A stretch of DNA of 64,000 nucleotides from Microvelia longipes (taxonomy: Eukaryota; Arthropoda; Insecta; Hemiptera; Veliidae). Under the pieces are notes generated by a model that worked only from the letters and a program-made list of their open reading frames with translations, had not been told where the DNA came from and did not search any database. The first letter of the stretch is position 1. Each line of letters starts with the position of its first letter. Shown here piece after piece: positions 1-13,266 of this stretch. The translations under genes and the position numbers were made by a program. The stretch is taken from assembly GCA_018340805.1 (NCBI GenBank), contig JACMZG010001913.1:37879822-37943821 (forward strand). The letters are read 5' to 3'.

Positions 1-123
1 CAGACGTCTTTATCCAAACTAACAATGTACTAATTTTACGCCTTGAATGGCGCATTTAATTTTTGGCATTTTCAAAATTCTGGGTTTCCTGCCATTAATA
101 TAAGTTTAAAATGACTGCTCTTA

Positions 124-226
124 GGGGCTCTGTGTAACCTCATTGAAACCTCCTTCAAGAGTGAGTTAAGCATAGAGATATATACTAGAGGGAGCATAGC
201 CTATCTCAATATACTCAAGGGTGTTT
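124..226. mobile_element. Rearranged fragment of MITE family M
   Basis: Positions 124-170 match the inner part of family M (GTAACCTCATTGAAACCTCC) and 171-226 match its terminus (CATAGAGATATATACTAGAG), but the two pieces are joined in an order different from intact copies. Confidence 0.6.
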
Positions 227-245
227 AGGTTACAACCCTGCGCAA

Positions 246-563
246 CATAGAGATATATTACAAGAGGGGCCCTATTGGTTGAATTTTGAAACATCGAAAA
301 AGTAACCTGACCACATTCGATTATCATTGTCATCAAATAAACAGAACAAAAAAACAGTAAATTATATAGTAGAATGTTTAAAATACAATTCATAACACAA
401 ACAATCTGTGGAAAGCCCAAAACAATTGATTAATTATAACGTTAACTCCCTCTTGAGGAGGATTCAATGAGGTTACACAGAGCCCCTGAGAGCCCACTAA
501 AAATGTTTCAGGTCTCTCAATGTATTAAGATAGGCTATGCTCTCTCTAGTATATATCTCTATG
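246..563. mobile_element. MITE family M, intact copy with 8-bp TSD
   Basis: A 318-bp non-coding element with terminal inverted repeats CATAGAGATATATTAC.../...ATATATCTCTATG. It is flanked on both sides by the 8-bp direct repeat CTGCGCAA. An 8-bp duplication with termini beginning CA fits the hAT or P superfamilies. No transposase frame. Confidence 0.85.
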
Positions 564-592
564 CTGCGCAAGATATTGTAATTTGGTACTGA

Positions 593-738
<146 letters not shown>

Positions 739-762
739 AGGACCGTAAACACAATGTAATTC

Positions 763-1202
763 CACTGATAACAAGAAAGCCGGTTGACTGGTGCACCTAA
801 GTAATGCTGCCAACCTGACAACAAAACATTATTTTACATATTTGTCATTAATATCTATTAATGAAGAAAGATCGTAAAGAACAAATATACACCTGCTGAG
901 TATTTAATAAAACTGGTCTTAGATGGCAAAAGGATGGCGGAATACAAGAATCTACATTTAGTTGACGAGGACTACTTTTAATATAATTTTAATTAAAAAC
1001 GTTAAACTATAATTTAAAATGCTTAAAATATTGTAATGCACCGATATTTATATTAGTATTTTATGAATAATCAATAATTAATTAATAAGAACATAATAAT
1101 TCAGCAACCGGAAAATTTCAACTTTTTTTATAAAATTGTATATTGTTAGGTTGGCAGCATTACTTAGGTGCACCAGTGAACCGCCTTTCGTGTTATCAGT
1201 AG
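763..1202. mobile_element. TIR element with ~58-bp terminal inverted repeats
   Basis: 763-820 (CACTGATAACAAGAAAGCC..., GGTGCACCTAAGTAATGCTG) is repeated in inverted orientation at 1144-1202. The ~320-bp interior is AT-rich and non-coding. It sits directly against a truncated family M copy, suggesting nested insertion. No clear target duplication seen. Confidence 0.7.
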
Positions 1203-1240
1203 GGCTCCTTCTATATTGAGTTATGTATTTAGAATTATTC

Positions 1241-1439
1241 TAAGGTTATAATAAATCAATTTTTTCGGCTTTCCGCACATTGTTTGTGTTTTGATTTGTA
1301 TTTTTAACGTTCTACTGTATGACTTATTATAATTTTGTACTGATTATTTGATTATATTTATTAGCAAAGGTGGTCAGGTTACTTTGTCGATGTTTCAAAA
1401 TTTAACCAATAGGACCTCTCTAGTAATAATATCTCTATG
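1241..1439. mobile_element. MITE family M, truncated copy
   Basis: Shares the family interior (GGTTATAATAAATCAAT, GCACATTGTTTGTGTTTTGA, GATGTTTCAAAATTTAACCA) and the right terminus ending ATATCTCTATG; the left end is lost next to the TIR element ending at 1202. Confidence 0.75.
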
Positions 1440-1994
1440 CTTGTATCAGCTGATTTTGACTTTTGACCTTCTCCCACTACAAAGTTGTTTACTTGTGTGT
1501 GATTGTGTGTATGATTTTTACGTTTTTCTATAATTTCTAATTTTCCCGAAACCTTTTGTTATAGTTATTGTAGTTTTCCGAGGATAAGAATTTCAAAGGA
1601 GTTACATAATGTCGTTTTTCTCACGCTGTTTATCGAATCGTTCATGCACTTCCGCATTTTCTGAGTAGAATGAATCATAAAATAACTCCAGTTATTTGCA
1701 ATCACTATAGATTCAACTTATTATATCGGTTTTAACATTTATTAATTAATTATGTAATATTATTTTAGTTGAACTAAATGTAAAAGTCACTGATAATCAA
1801 TTAGTACTAAAATATCGCACTGCGTTTAAACAAATTGAATACATTTCACTTTGTTGATTGAATATCGAAATCTCTAAATATGTTTAAGTAAAAACTATTT
1901 AGGCAATTTTTTTTTATTTTCTATACTTGTTTGATATTAACCGTAAAATCTCATTTTTGTGATATTATATTATTATTATTATTATATTAATAAA

Positions 1995-2066
1995 ATGACT
2001 TCAGTTAAGAGTGAAACAGATTCTGTAAGTGACGAAGAATCAGATTTCTTGGACCCTAGAATACAG
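1995..2066 (+). CDS. SH3BP5: SH3BP5 homologue exon 1 (residues 1-24)
   Basis: ATG at 1995; 24 codons ending in the conserved DPRIQ, then donor GTAAAAG at 2067. The leader is acidic and Ser-rich (SDEESDFLDP), as is usual at the N-terminus of this family. Phase 0. Intron 1 is 781 bp and holds no repeat that I recognise. Confidence 0.85.
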
Positions 2067-5000
2067 GTAAAAGACTAATTATACATTTTATAAAAAAAAT
2101 AGTTAGGTTAGTGTGTGGTTGAATGAAATATATACTATATTTACACGAATGCTTCATATGTACTCAAAGTAGGTTTGAAAAAAGTTATCGTTTAAACGAG
2201 GCTTGAGATAGAGTTGAAAAAAAGATACTTGACGTAAACTTATAGCCGTATAAACACTTGGGCTTGACTTGAAATAGATTTAAATAAGGGATGCAGCATT
2301 TTGTTTGCTAGTGTAGCAGCAGTGTTCCTCCAAGTTAGCGTAAAGATTAGTAAGTTTGTCGGAAATAAATGTATTTTTACATATAAACGGTACAAGACCA
2401 TGGTACAATTTTAAATCAATAAATACACAAAAAATATTTAACAGGAATTTAAACAACAGATAGGTATTTGAAGTTATAACATTATCTGTTATACCATTAT
2501 GTACCTAAATGGAAAGACTCGTGTATTTCTGATCTGCATGGATTTTTTAAAAACTTTTTTATTGAATAATGCAACTACATGAAACATATGTTATTAGCAA
2601 TAATAGTAACAGTGATAAGATAGGGCTTTGATATGACTGTTGCAAGAATCTACCCAGTGACAACAAATGACAACAGTCAATTTCTACAGTAGTCATTTCT
2701 TTTTTTTTAAATTTTATTTTTGATATGGATATATATTCTATGATGAATTAGTTTAGTTTATAACTTTTTGTATACGTGACATTGATACATTTACATATAT
2801 TTATTTAATTTCTTTAATCCATATTAATTATTATACATTTTTTCCAGATCGAATTAGAAAGACTGAATACATGCACTGATGAAATTAACAAACTTGAAAC
2901 TGAGCTCGATGAAGCCAACACAACGTTTAGAATGTTACTAAATGAATCCATGAGGAGATTAAAACTATTAACATGTAAACTTGGTTCTTGTATTGACAGA
3001 GCACGTCCGTACTATGAAGCAGTCGATATAGCCAAGAAAGCACAAGCTGAGTGTCAAAGAGCAGCCGTCAAATTTCAAAGAGCTAATGGTAAAAATAATA
3101 TATTATTTAAAAAAATTCGAGTTTGTATAAAACTAATGTTTTATGTTTTACAGTACTTGTTAATATGAGTTTAACAATTTATTTTTTTTAAATAAATTTC
3201 TTTTACATTTATCATTTGATACTACCGAGTTTTGGAAAACATGAATAGTTGACACAATATAATTGTGCGAGAGACACCTAGGAAATGTTACAAGCAAATG
3301 CAATGCTACATCTGGGAACTGTTCCATCATTTGACATTCGTTATCATTGATGGCTCGACATAAAGTCATGTCCCACTCTATTTCGTTACGTCTAACTCAT
3401 CAGGTATCCCTGATGAGTTAAACATAACGAGACAGCATTGCATTCGCTTGTTACATTTTCCTAGGTGTCTCTCGCACAATTATATTGTGCTCTTTTACAA
3501 TTTTAAGTTATGACTTAAACAGCCAGTCCTAATCATCTTAAATTTATTTTATCAAAAGTATTTAAACAACAATTTGTTTCTCATTTATTTAGAGGTAAAG
3601 CCCCAATGCAAAAAATTGAACCTAATTGCAATATAAAAATTTTGAAACTTAAAATGGTGTTAGTACAAGGTGTTATGTCAGAGGATGGAAAGGTATTTGG
3701 AAAGAGGTTCCTCTACCTTCATAAGATGTGCTGCATCCCGCAAACTTTGGTTCAAATAATCCTCTTTTTACTTTTCCATATTTATACCTTAGGTATATAG
3801 GAAAAATATTGTGTTTGGGGCTCTTAGAAAAAACAATTTTTTTTAACACAATTAAAATGTGCAGGTCTTTAGTTTATTGACAAGTCCCACCAAATTTAAT
3901 GATAAAAAAACTTAATAAGTGTTTTTATCATTAAATTGGTGGGACTTGTCAATAAACTAAAGACCTGCACATTTTAATTGGGAAACGGCTGCCAGTGGAT
4001 TTTTTACTTTTCCCCATTTTTTACTTTTATTTCATACTATATCCGTTGGTATATAGGAATAATATTGTGACTGCAAAAAATCCGAAACTGGGATAAAACC
4101 AAAATTATCCGTTTCAGGTGTTTTAAAGGCCTCCTATGTAAGTGGTTTTCACATAGTTGTCTGTTTGTTTGTGAGTGGTGTGTGTGTGTCTGTTATCATC
4201 GCTCCTTGGGTATTTATGCTAGAGAGTTGAAACTTTGTACCTAAATCAGTCTGCCCCCGTAGTTGTGCTATGATATCATTAACCCCCAATAATGACTCAG
4301 TGATGAAACATGATGACTCAGTCATAAAACGCAGAAAAATAATGCGATCGGATTGAGAATTGGCCTGCATGTAGCTATGTACAAGATTAACATATGTGCC
4401 ATTATCAGCATTAGTTCAATTTTTATGAAATGACATGTGTATGTTTTTTTAATGGAAAATAATCCAATTGAGTTGAAATTCAGCCCAATAGTATACCTTT
4501 ATGTAGTATAGTTTCGTTTTAATGGGACAAATATATCCATGATTTTTGTTGTATCATAAACGTTAAGCAGCACTGAACGTGGTCAGTGCCTGAATGGGTG
4601 ACTGCTGGGGATGAAATGGATATATTCACTATCTGTGGACGAGCGAAGCGAATGTAAAGGTGAGATGCTTTATAATTTCACACTTATATATTCTGAGGAC
4701 GATGTGATGAGGAAAAGTTGCTAGGTACCCTGTACCCGATATTTATACATTAATTTAAGTCGTTACTTAAATTGAGTTTATGTATTTATTAGCTACCCAA
4801 TTTATGTTTTTATTAGCTACCCGATTAATGTTCTAATTTGTTATGTTGCTTGAGAAAATAACATCTATTTTGGAAGTTTTTTGCATTTATTTTTATTTCT
4901 AAATGAAAGTTCATTTTTTGGCTTAAGACCTTTAGTATTTTAGTTTTCTTGCCTTGGTTTTTTTTTGTTCTTAATAAAATAAATAAACAGTCACTTTCAG

Positions 5001-6135
5001 TCAAAAAATAGTCACTTTTCTATTTTTATATTTTTTAACCACCACTTTAAAAAAATATCTCTGATCTGTTTACATTTTTTTTTATTATTTGATAAGTTAA
5101 TTTTTATCTTCATAAATTTCAGAAATTCATCAAGCTGCTAAAGAGACTGTGGCTCTTGCAGAAACAAGGTTTTTAAGTAATCAACATGAATGGCAATTTG
5201 ACAGTGCTTGGCAGGAAATGCTTAATCATGCTATTATTAAAGTAAGTTTTTGTTAAATATCTTGTGCACTATGTACAAACTTGTGTTAAGTTAATGAAGG
5301 TGTATCATTTCACTTTGTTCAATTATTTTACCGTTTTATATATATACAAATATAAGATTCACAGTTTTAATTAATTTGAAAATATTTTTTTGGCTTGTTA
5401 ATTATTTAATAACAACTGCACTGCTCTTAATATATTATTTTTATTTATTTACTAGCAGTGATACCCAAACTTCGCTCGGCAAATATTTTATTTATCAAAC
5501 AAATTATTAATTATTACTATGAAGACTTAAAAAAAAGATGTTGTTAACTAATACTACTGTTATTTTAGCTCTGATCTAGATGTGACATAGTTTATGACTC
5601 CTTCTGATATATGATTAGTCTAAGTTTAAACTTTGGTCTAGATCCTTTAGGTAGTTTTCGAGTTATCTAAAACTTATTTTTTAAACTAATCTTCTATTGT
5701 TATTTGTGAAGGAATTTTGTTATAATGTGGTCAAATATGACCTATGATTTGTTTAAGTGTAGAGTTTAGTCAAGATCCATCGATTAGATTTCAATCTGTA
5801 ACCACTTAAAATTTAGTGTTGCTCTAAACCTGTATTATTTTCGAACGGGTCTCGATAAAAATTATTAGGTGACTACTCAGACCTATGAGCATTCTAAGTT
5901 TAAAGTTTAGTCAATCAGATTGCAATCACTGGGTTGTTTCTCTTACGAGCCTCTCCAGTCAACGAAACTATGCTAACCCTAATCTGTAATATTAATTGTT
6001 GTTGTATATAGTGTATAAAAAAGTTTAGGCAAGATCTATCAATTAGATTCCAAGCTGTAAGCACTCAAAAAATATTTTTTACACTAATTTCTTTGAGTAG
6101 TTTTCGAGTTATAAGCAACCATAATTTTAAACTTA

Positions 6136-6227
<92 letters not shown>

Positions 6228-9200
6228 ATTTGTTATATAATTTCTTTTCTGCTTTTAAATATGTCTACTTTTCAAGTTGGTTATGCGTGAAGCATTCTTT
6301 AAAGTTAATTGTACTATTTATTTGTTATTTTAAGTATCACTTTTTTGTGTAAGTTACTAATATGTAAAATATCCCTTAGTTTATTAAATTATTAGCTTGA
6401 TGGATCTAAACATGTTATTTTATTGTATTTGTTAATCAAGTAATTGATTTGTTCAGGTTACTGAAGCTGAACATCAAAGGACTGAAAGTGGACAAGAACA
6501 TCAGAAACGAGCTACTTTGTTTAATGTTGCTGAACAAAGAGTATGTTATATATTATTTTCTTTAAAGTTACTGGAAATAACGTGTTGTATTGTTTAGTGC
6601 AGGTACAATGGACCCACATACGAGGTCTAAGTACCTAGGAAATTATTTCCTCCGGAATTTAAAAAAAAAAAAAATTGTTTAGTGTGGTTCAACAAAGACT
6701 ATGATGTATTGTATGAAAATAGAATAGATTTATTAGCTTGAAACAATTGTAAAATGTACGCCAAAATAAAATTTAAAAATAGCAGAAACATGAAAAACAA
6801 CTGCATTTGTTAACTTAGTGACTGTGGTTATTCACTGATACAGTACAATGGATTCCGGAGAAGAAACTCTTTAGTGATAAACATTTTCTTTAAGGATTAT
6901 ACTTTAGCTACTAGTTAGCTCACTTCCTTTGAAAATCAAGAAAAAATAAGTTATAAGTGTAATGCTAATTCTCAGTCTGTGCATCAATATCCTTAAATAT
7001 CCTTAAACAAGCAATATATCCAAAGGAAATTGGCTAAATGCCACCCACACCAATGCCAGAATTTTTAAACATTTGAAGAAATTATGTCCCTATAATGTTT
7101 TGGCTGACTCTTGATTTAGATAGTTTACGTGGGTTGATTGCAGGCATTGTCTTTGTTTCTGGTATAATTGGTACTTGATGGCCTTATTAAATGAGACAAA
7201 GTTAAGCGTTATGTACACTCTTTACTTTTTAAGGATTAATGTTTTTGAGTTTTTTATCTATTAATAGAATAGATAAGATACTCTTTATATTATGTTTAAT
7301 TGCTCATTAAACAATATTTTTAATGCTATTGAACAAAGAGGATATTGCTTTATGTGACTCTGAACTTTTTCTTATCACATCGGATTCGCTATGATCCTCC
7401 TCCCTACCTCCGACTCACTTAGCTCGAACTCAGAAAATACAAGTTGTTAAATTTATACTGCAAAACGTCTTCAGGTTCGCTTCGCTCGTCCTCAGCAAAT
7501 ATATCTATTTAATTCCCAGCAGTCACCCATCCAAGCATTGACCCTGCACAATGCTGCTTAACATTTATGATCCAACGAAAATCATGGATGTACTGGTCAT
7601 ATTTAAACGAAACTTATGCACTTATATATTGAGTAAAAGTATACTCTTGTAGCAACTTTCAACTTAATTAATTTTTTCCAAGTTTTTACAAATTTTTAAA
7701 AAACGTATACAGGTTATTGAATAAAAATCAAACTAATGCTGATAATGAGACAAAACTTGGCACATATGTTAGTCCTGTACATAACTAAATCCATGCCAAA
7801 TCTCAAATTGATTTTTATGTGTCTTATGATTTTTAAAAATTTTTGCTGTGTCATTATTGCAAGTTAATGACGTTATAAAAAAATATTTTCCGAATAGCTC
7901 AACTACAGCAATAAACTGATTTTTGTACAAAGTTTTGACTCTCGAGCATAAATAAACTGGGAGCTACGATGATGACAGACAACTTTGTAAAAACCACTCA
8001 GGAGGCATTAAAACACCTGAAACAGAAAATTCCGGTGATATCCTGGTTTCAGATTTTTTTTGCTAACATAATACCCTTATAATACTTTTCCTTTTTTATC
8101 TACTAAGTATATTTGAAAAATATTAAGTATAATATTATCCTATTAAGTATAATTGAGAAAAAGTATAAATGTTAGAAGAGCAGTAAATCTTACATTAACC
8201 CTAGAATTAACTACTCTGCAGTAAAAGTCTGAAATAATTAATTAATATCCAAATAATATCCATTCCAATTAATTTCAACCTTTTTGAATTGCAATTGTCA
8301 CAATCACAATTCATTACAAATCACTGGCTTGCAGTGGTTTGTAATAAAATTAAAATCAATTCTAGATCAGTATTTTATAATTCACTCAACTTTAAAATTT
8401 ATTTTAGGTTGTGATGCTTGAGCAGAAATTAAAAAGAACTATATTAAAGTCAAGACCATATTTTGAAGAAAAAGCTCTTTGTCAGGTAAGTTTTCTGTAT
8501 TTTCTTTTTGTTCATACAGACTGCTGTAAATATTGTTTGCTGCAATGCAAAGTTGTAAAAAAATAAAATGAATGTTTAGTTTTACTAAAAATGTGCAAAG
8601 GTATATATTGTCATTTTATGGCAAAGGACAGGGACTCGCAAAAGTCAGAGTCCTGCAGACCCCCATTTCAGATTAATAGTACTTGCCGGACTTCCTTTTC
8701 TGTAACCCCCCTTAAATAAATCTGGAACGTACACTCATCATTAACCTTCCTGCATTTAAAGTTTTGAATTGCGCCATGAGAAGCAGCAGGAGAACTTTTG
8801 GCAGGAGAAAGTTTGATTTTGACCGTTTGAACCATCAAGTGAATGCTTTATTGACTCCAATTACCTTCTGCGGTGTATGAGGAAACAACCCTTAGAAATT
8901 CAATAAAAAAGAAGATTGTAATTATTTTCAGTACACACTCTTAATTCATACAAAATGTCCAATTGCCAATTTTTTTTGCTGCCTTCAATGTTTCTTATTC
9001 TAAAGAAGGTGAAGGTGAACACTCTATATTTTTCAATTCAATAAACAGAAACTAGGTAATTAATATAGCAACCCCAACTTTTGTTGTTTGATGTCGTATT
9101 AGTCATGTAGTGTTTGAGTGTAGGGTTGTAGTATGAAGGAAAGACCACTGCCTCTTGATCCGCCCTCACTAGCCTACTGTCCTATTGCTTTCATGGAACC

Positions 9201-12200
9201 ATGGCAAACTAAGCATGCCCGCTTTGTGACAAAACCAACTTTGGTCATCGGCATTCTAAAACTATTGGGACTGATTTCAGCTCAATCCTACCATTCGAAG
9301 TGGCGGACTATTCTTTTATTTATAAATATTTAAACTATATGTGAAGTAGTCTAGTTATTGTCTTATTAAAAAAGATATATAAATTTACCATTGTTATTTT
9401 TACCTAACCTGAACTTGAAGAGCCATTAATGTCTAAGTTACCTATCTTAACATGATGACATTTAATTAATTTAATGTTTTGATCCTTCATTTCTCCCATT
9501 GTATTACATGAAATTAATATATAAAATTATAGGAGCAATTGGATACTCAGAAGAAAAGAGTTGATGAACTTCAGTCCATGATATCCAAAGTTAAGGCTGA
9601 TTATGCAAATTCTTTAAAAAGACTTGAAGCTATATCTGAAGAAATACACCAGAAAAGAAGAAATAAGGTAATACTAGATACATTTAACTTCTTATGCTAT
9701 GTTGAGGGAGATAATATTAGTAATTTGACACATCTAGCCTCCAGTAATGTGGCACTGTGTCATCATAGCACCCTCCAATATTCCCCTTTGAATTGGAGTC
9801 CTACAGGTGCATAATCAGATTTTACTGGTTGAAGTAGTTTGGTAAAGACCAGTAATTCTAATATTATCGTAAGAGATATTTTTAAATTGGAATAGAGATC
9901 GATTATGTAACCGATAATTTTTAAGATCATTGCAATATGGAAGATCGCAATGAATATTGTCTCTGAAGGAGATACAAGTTTTAAACAAACTTTGAGTTGG
10001 TGTATGTTCTGTCAGATAATTATTATATGCTATAAAAATGTTGATGTTTCAGAGTGGTGCTTGTAGTCCATTACCTCGTGGGCCCAGAGAGCCTGGAGTT
10101 GGTGCTGAGTTAAATCATAAACACGATGAGCAGCCTATACAAAATAATACTACTTATAATTCAGGTTATTGCCTATTTTTTAAAGAAATCTATTGAGAAA
10201 CTTCTTTTACCCTTGACCTGTAGGGTCATACTCATTCATCTTGGAAGCAGACCCTCCGTACAATGCGGCACAATTGACTAGTCCGCAGTGTGCCCAGTTT
10301 ATCTAGCCCAACCAGACTCTATCCAAACTTACTGCTCTGGCTAGTGTCTGAGACTAGTTCACAGAGTGCTTAGTTGGTCTAGTCTTACAAGCTTATCTGG
10401 TCCTATTAGTCTCACTTGACCCACCCTCATTTAACCAGTCTCACGAATCCTAGCAGCACCTCTAGGATCACCAGACTCTAGCTAGGATCACTGCTCTGGC
10501 TAGTCTAAGTCCACCCAACAGAGAACTCTGGTAATCCTGATGCCAGTGTGCACAAATTGATTCTATAGCCCTGACCTGAAAGTCAAAGTTCCACAGTGCT
10601 ACTACAAGACGTCTGTCTTCAAGAACCGAGCACTTCGTACCAAGTTACTTATCACTGATTAAGTTTTGGGACATATGAAAGCTCAGTATATCTTTCTAAT
10701 CTTCATCTCCATCAACCTGCAGAACCTTGACTTTTTGTGAGCTGGAGACAACGGAAACGTGGATCCAGACTTGATGAACTTTTTTTTGGATTTACACATA
10801 GCAGCCTAGGAAATCATTTAAAACCCTGGCTGGGTTGGCTGGCCTTAAATTCAAGACCTCCCAAGAGTATAGTACAAGGGATAACCTCATATTAAGGTCC
10901 CCCAGTGGCTGGATTTGAACCCTCGACCTCCAGGTCGAAAGGTGAGCGCTCTACCACTGAGCTACTGGACTCGGTATGGAGAAACTTAATATTTAAAAAG
11001 TTTCTAAAAAAACTTGATAAAAATTAAGACAAAAGCTTACTTTAATGACACGACTACTTGATATGATGAATTAAAATTTTTGACATTTTAAAGAGTTTTA
11101 AAGTTTAATCTAAAACTTTAACTGAGTTGATTCTTGGATTGTTTTGTTCTTGTTCCTTTTTATTTATATACTTAGCCTCCAAATCTTCTTTAAGGTATAT
11201 CTTATTTGCTTCAACCTTGATGATTCCAATCTCCTGATGACACTAAGTCTCTCTATGTAGGTTTATTTAATTAATTCCTAATATCAGGGTATATGTAAAA
11301 AAATGTTTCTAAACTGTTGTCACTATTGATACCAAGATTATTTTTGTAGAACAACTTGTTTAGTTTATTTTTTTAAGTTTATGGAATTTATTTGGTCAGA
11401 TTAGGTAAAATTATATTTTTATGATTTAGTCATCGAGATATTACAAGAGGGGCCCTATTGTTTTAATTTTGTAACATCAAAAAAGAAACCCGAATCAATA
11501 AAGTCAAATAAACACAACAAAATTACAGTAACTTGTTTAGTAAAACATTTAAAATAGGAAACAAAACACAAACAATCTGTGAGAAGCTGAAAATGATTCA
11601 CTTATTAAAAACCTTATCAACACACTAAAGGAGGTTTCGATAAGGTTGAATAGAGCCCCAATAAGATATTCCAAGCCTCTCAATCTATTAAGATAGGGTA
11701 TGGCCCCTCTAGTAATATATCTCAATAGATTTAGCCAATTCTTCAGGGGTAGATGTATCAATGTTTTTGTGGTATCTATTGAAACATTTAGATAGATGGC
11801 TTCTTTAAATTGAACAAGACTTAATAGCATCAAAGACTTTTATAACTGAGTCGCTAGGTTTACTGTAATAATTTTAGTTATGTATTTAAATAAATAGTTT
11901 TTTTTATTTGTTATTTTTTTTGTATTTACCATTCTTTCTTCTATTTCCAGAAATGACAAAAAGCAGAAGCAGAAAATGGTCAGAGGATGACTTGGAGAGT
12001 GAGTTAGATAGATTTGAGAGTTCAAGCCTTGGGAGTATGTCTCGCCACACCTCATCCCATGTTTCTGAATCTGAAGATTACGATGATGATGTGAGTTTAA
12101 TATTCATCTTCTACTTTATAGTTCTTTGAACCATTAATCGCTTTAAACTTAAGGTTATTTGCATCCAAAGATTAGGCAGATAGCAAGAATCTGCCCAATT

Positions 12201-13235
12201 TAGTACATAATTAGTATGTACTAGATAATTCTGTAAATGTTAGTACATATACAGAATTTTTCTGAGTTGGTAAGAATGGAAGGGTACAAAAAGGTTCAAC
12301 ATAATGACAACAAGGCTCTTGCCATACATTAAACCCCCAAACAAATGGGTTTCACCCACTTGTTAGTGCCCCCATCATTGATGTACTAACATTGTATTGT
12401 TCCGCATTGTTTTATAATTTTGATAGTAATGAGGGAGAGGTGAGATCACCTAGCAAGTTGGCCACATTGTTGGGCCCTTTTTGCTAACTCCCTTTGATAA
12501 AAGATAGTGTTCTACATTATGAGTTCCTAGTCCAGGCATTTTCTGACCTATCAAAAGAAGAGCTGTGGCTTCTGCTATAAGTTTCAGAAGCTTTAACTAG
12601 AAACGACATGTGCTCCACTGCCAGACTAAGCTTTTCTGAACTTGAAACCATAAGTCAGTAATATGCATATATTTTATATAAACTACTATTGAGGATCCTA
12701 AATTTTGCCTAAACCCAGGTTTATTTAAAACAAGATCTCAACTGACTAACTTTGTACAAACACCACTATGTAAAACTGAAAGAAAACAGAGACATGCATC
12801 ATATCTTGGACCATTATACTATAATCAACTACCAATCAAAATACAGCAAAGTCAAACCATAGACATATTTAAGAAACTTGTTAATCAATACCTTCTTGAC
12901 CAATATTTTAATGAAAGTACCTAAAGCATCGCATATTAAGAAAAATTTGAGATACTAAACAATGAACGACGTGTTTTTAAATTAATTATCAAAATGAAAC
13001 TAACATAAATAATAATTTTAATAACATTGATATACATGAAAAATATTTTATAATAAATGTGCACTATCTTGAGACAGGACCCTCGCTCTAGGTGTTTTAA
13101 CTCCTACTGAGGGCCCTCGCCAAATTATTAACTAAACACAAATATATTTGTACAATATGTTTTTAAATAATCAAATATTGTAAAATAATATTTATGTAAT
13201 TTGTATTTGTATTTTATTTTGGTGGAAATAAACAA

Positions 13236-13266
<31 letters not shown>

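Larger units (their letters stand above)
3770..4745 (+). repeat. Dispersed repeat with 5S-rRNA-like core, copy 1 (intron 2)
   Basis: Recognised by shared landmarks in order: TCCGAAACYGGGAT, TTATCCGTTTCAGGTGTTTT, CTGTTATCATCGCTCC, a 5S-like core, GAGGACGAGCGAAGCGA and a GTACCCYGTACC end. No protein-coding frame is shared between copies. Confidence 0.8.

Noticed and set aside
3400..3425. CTGATGAG motif in the centre of MITE B as a further hammerhead
   Set aside because: No GAAA core or helix II follows; it is only the loop of a short palindrome.
4561..4611. Candidate 5S rRNA gene
   Set aside because: Only the 3' half resembles 5S, and the copies differ from each other; derived repeat, not a gene.
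9133..9333. 66-codon frame in intron 5
   Set aside because: Lies inside an intron, no similarity recognised, and the downstream exon 6 is well supported.
10903..10972. Candidate functional tRNA gene on the minus strand
   Set aside because: A and B boxes are good, but the anticodon and T arms do not pair and a SINE-type body follows.
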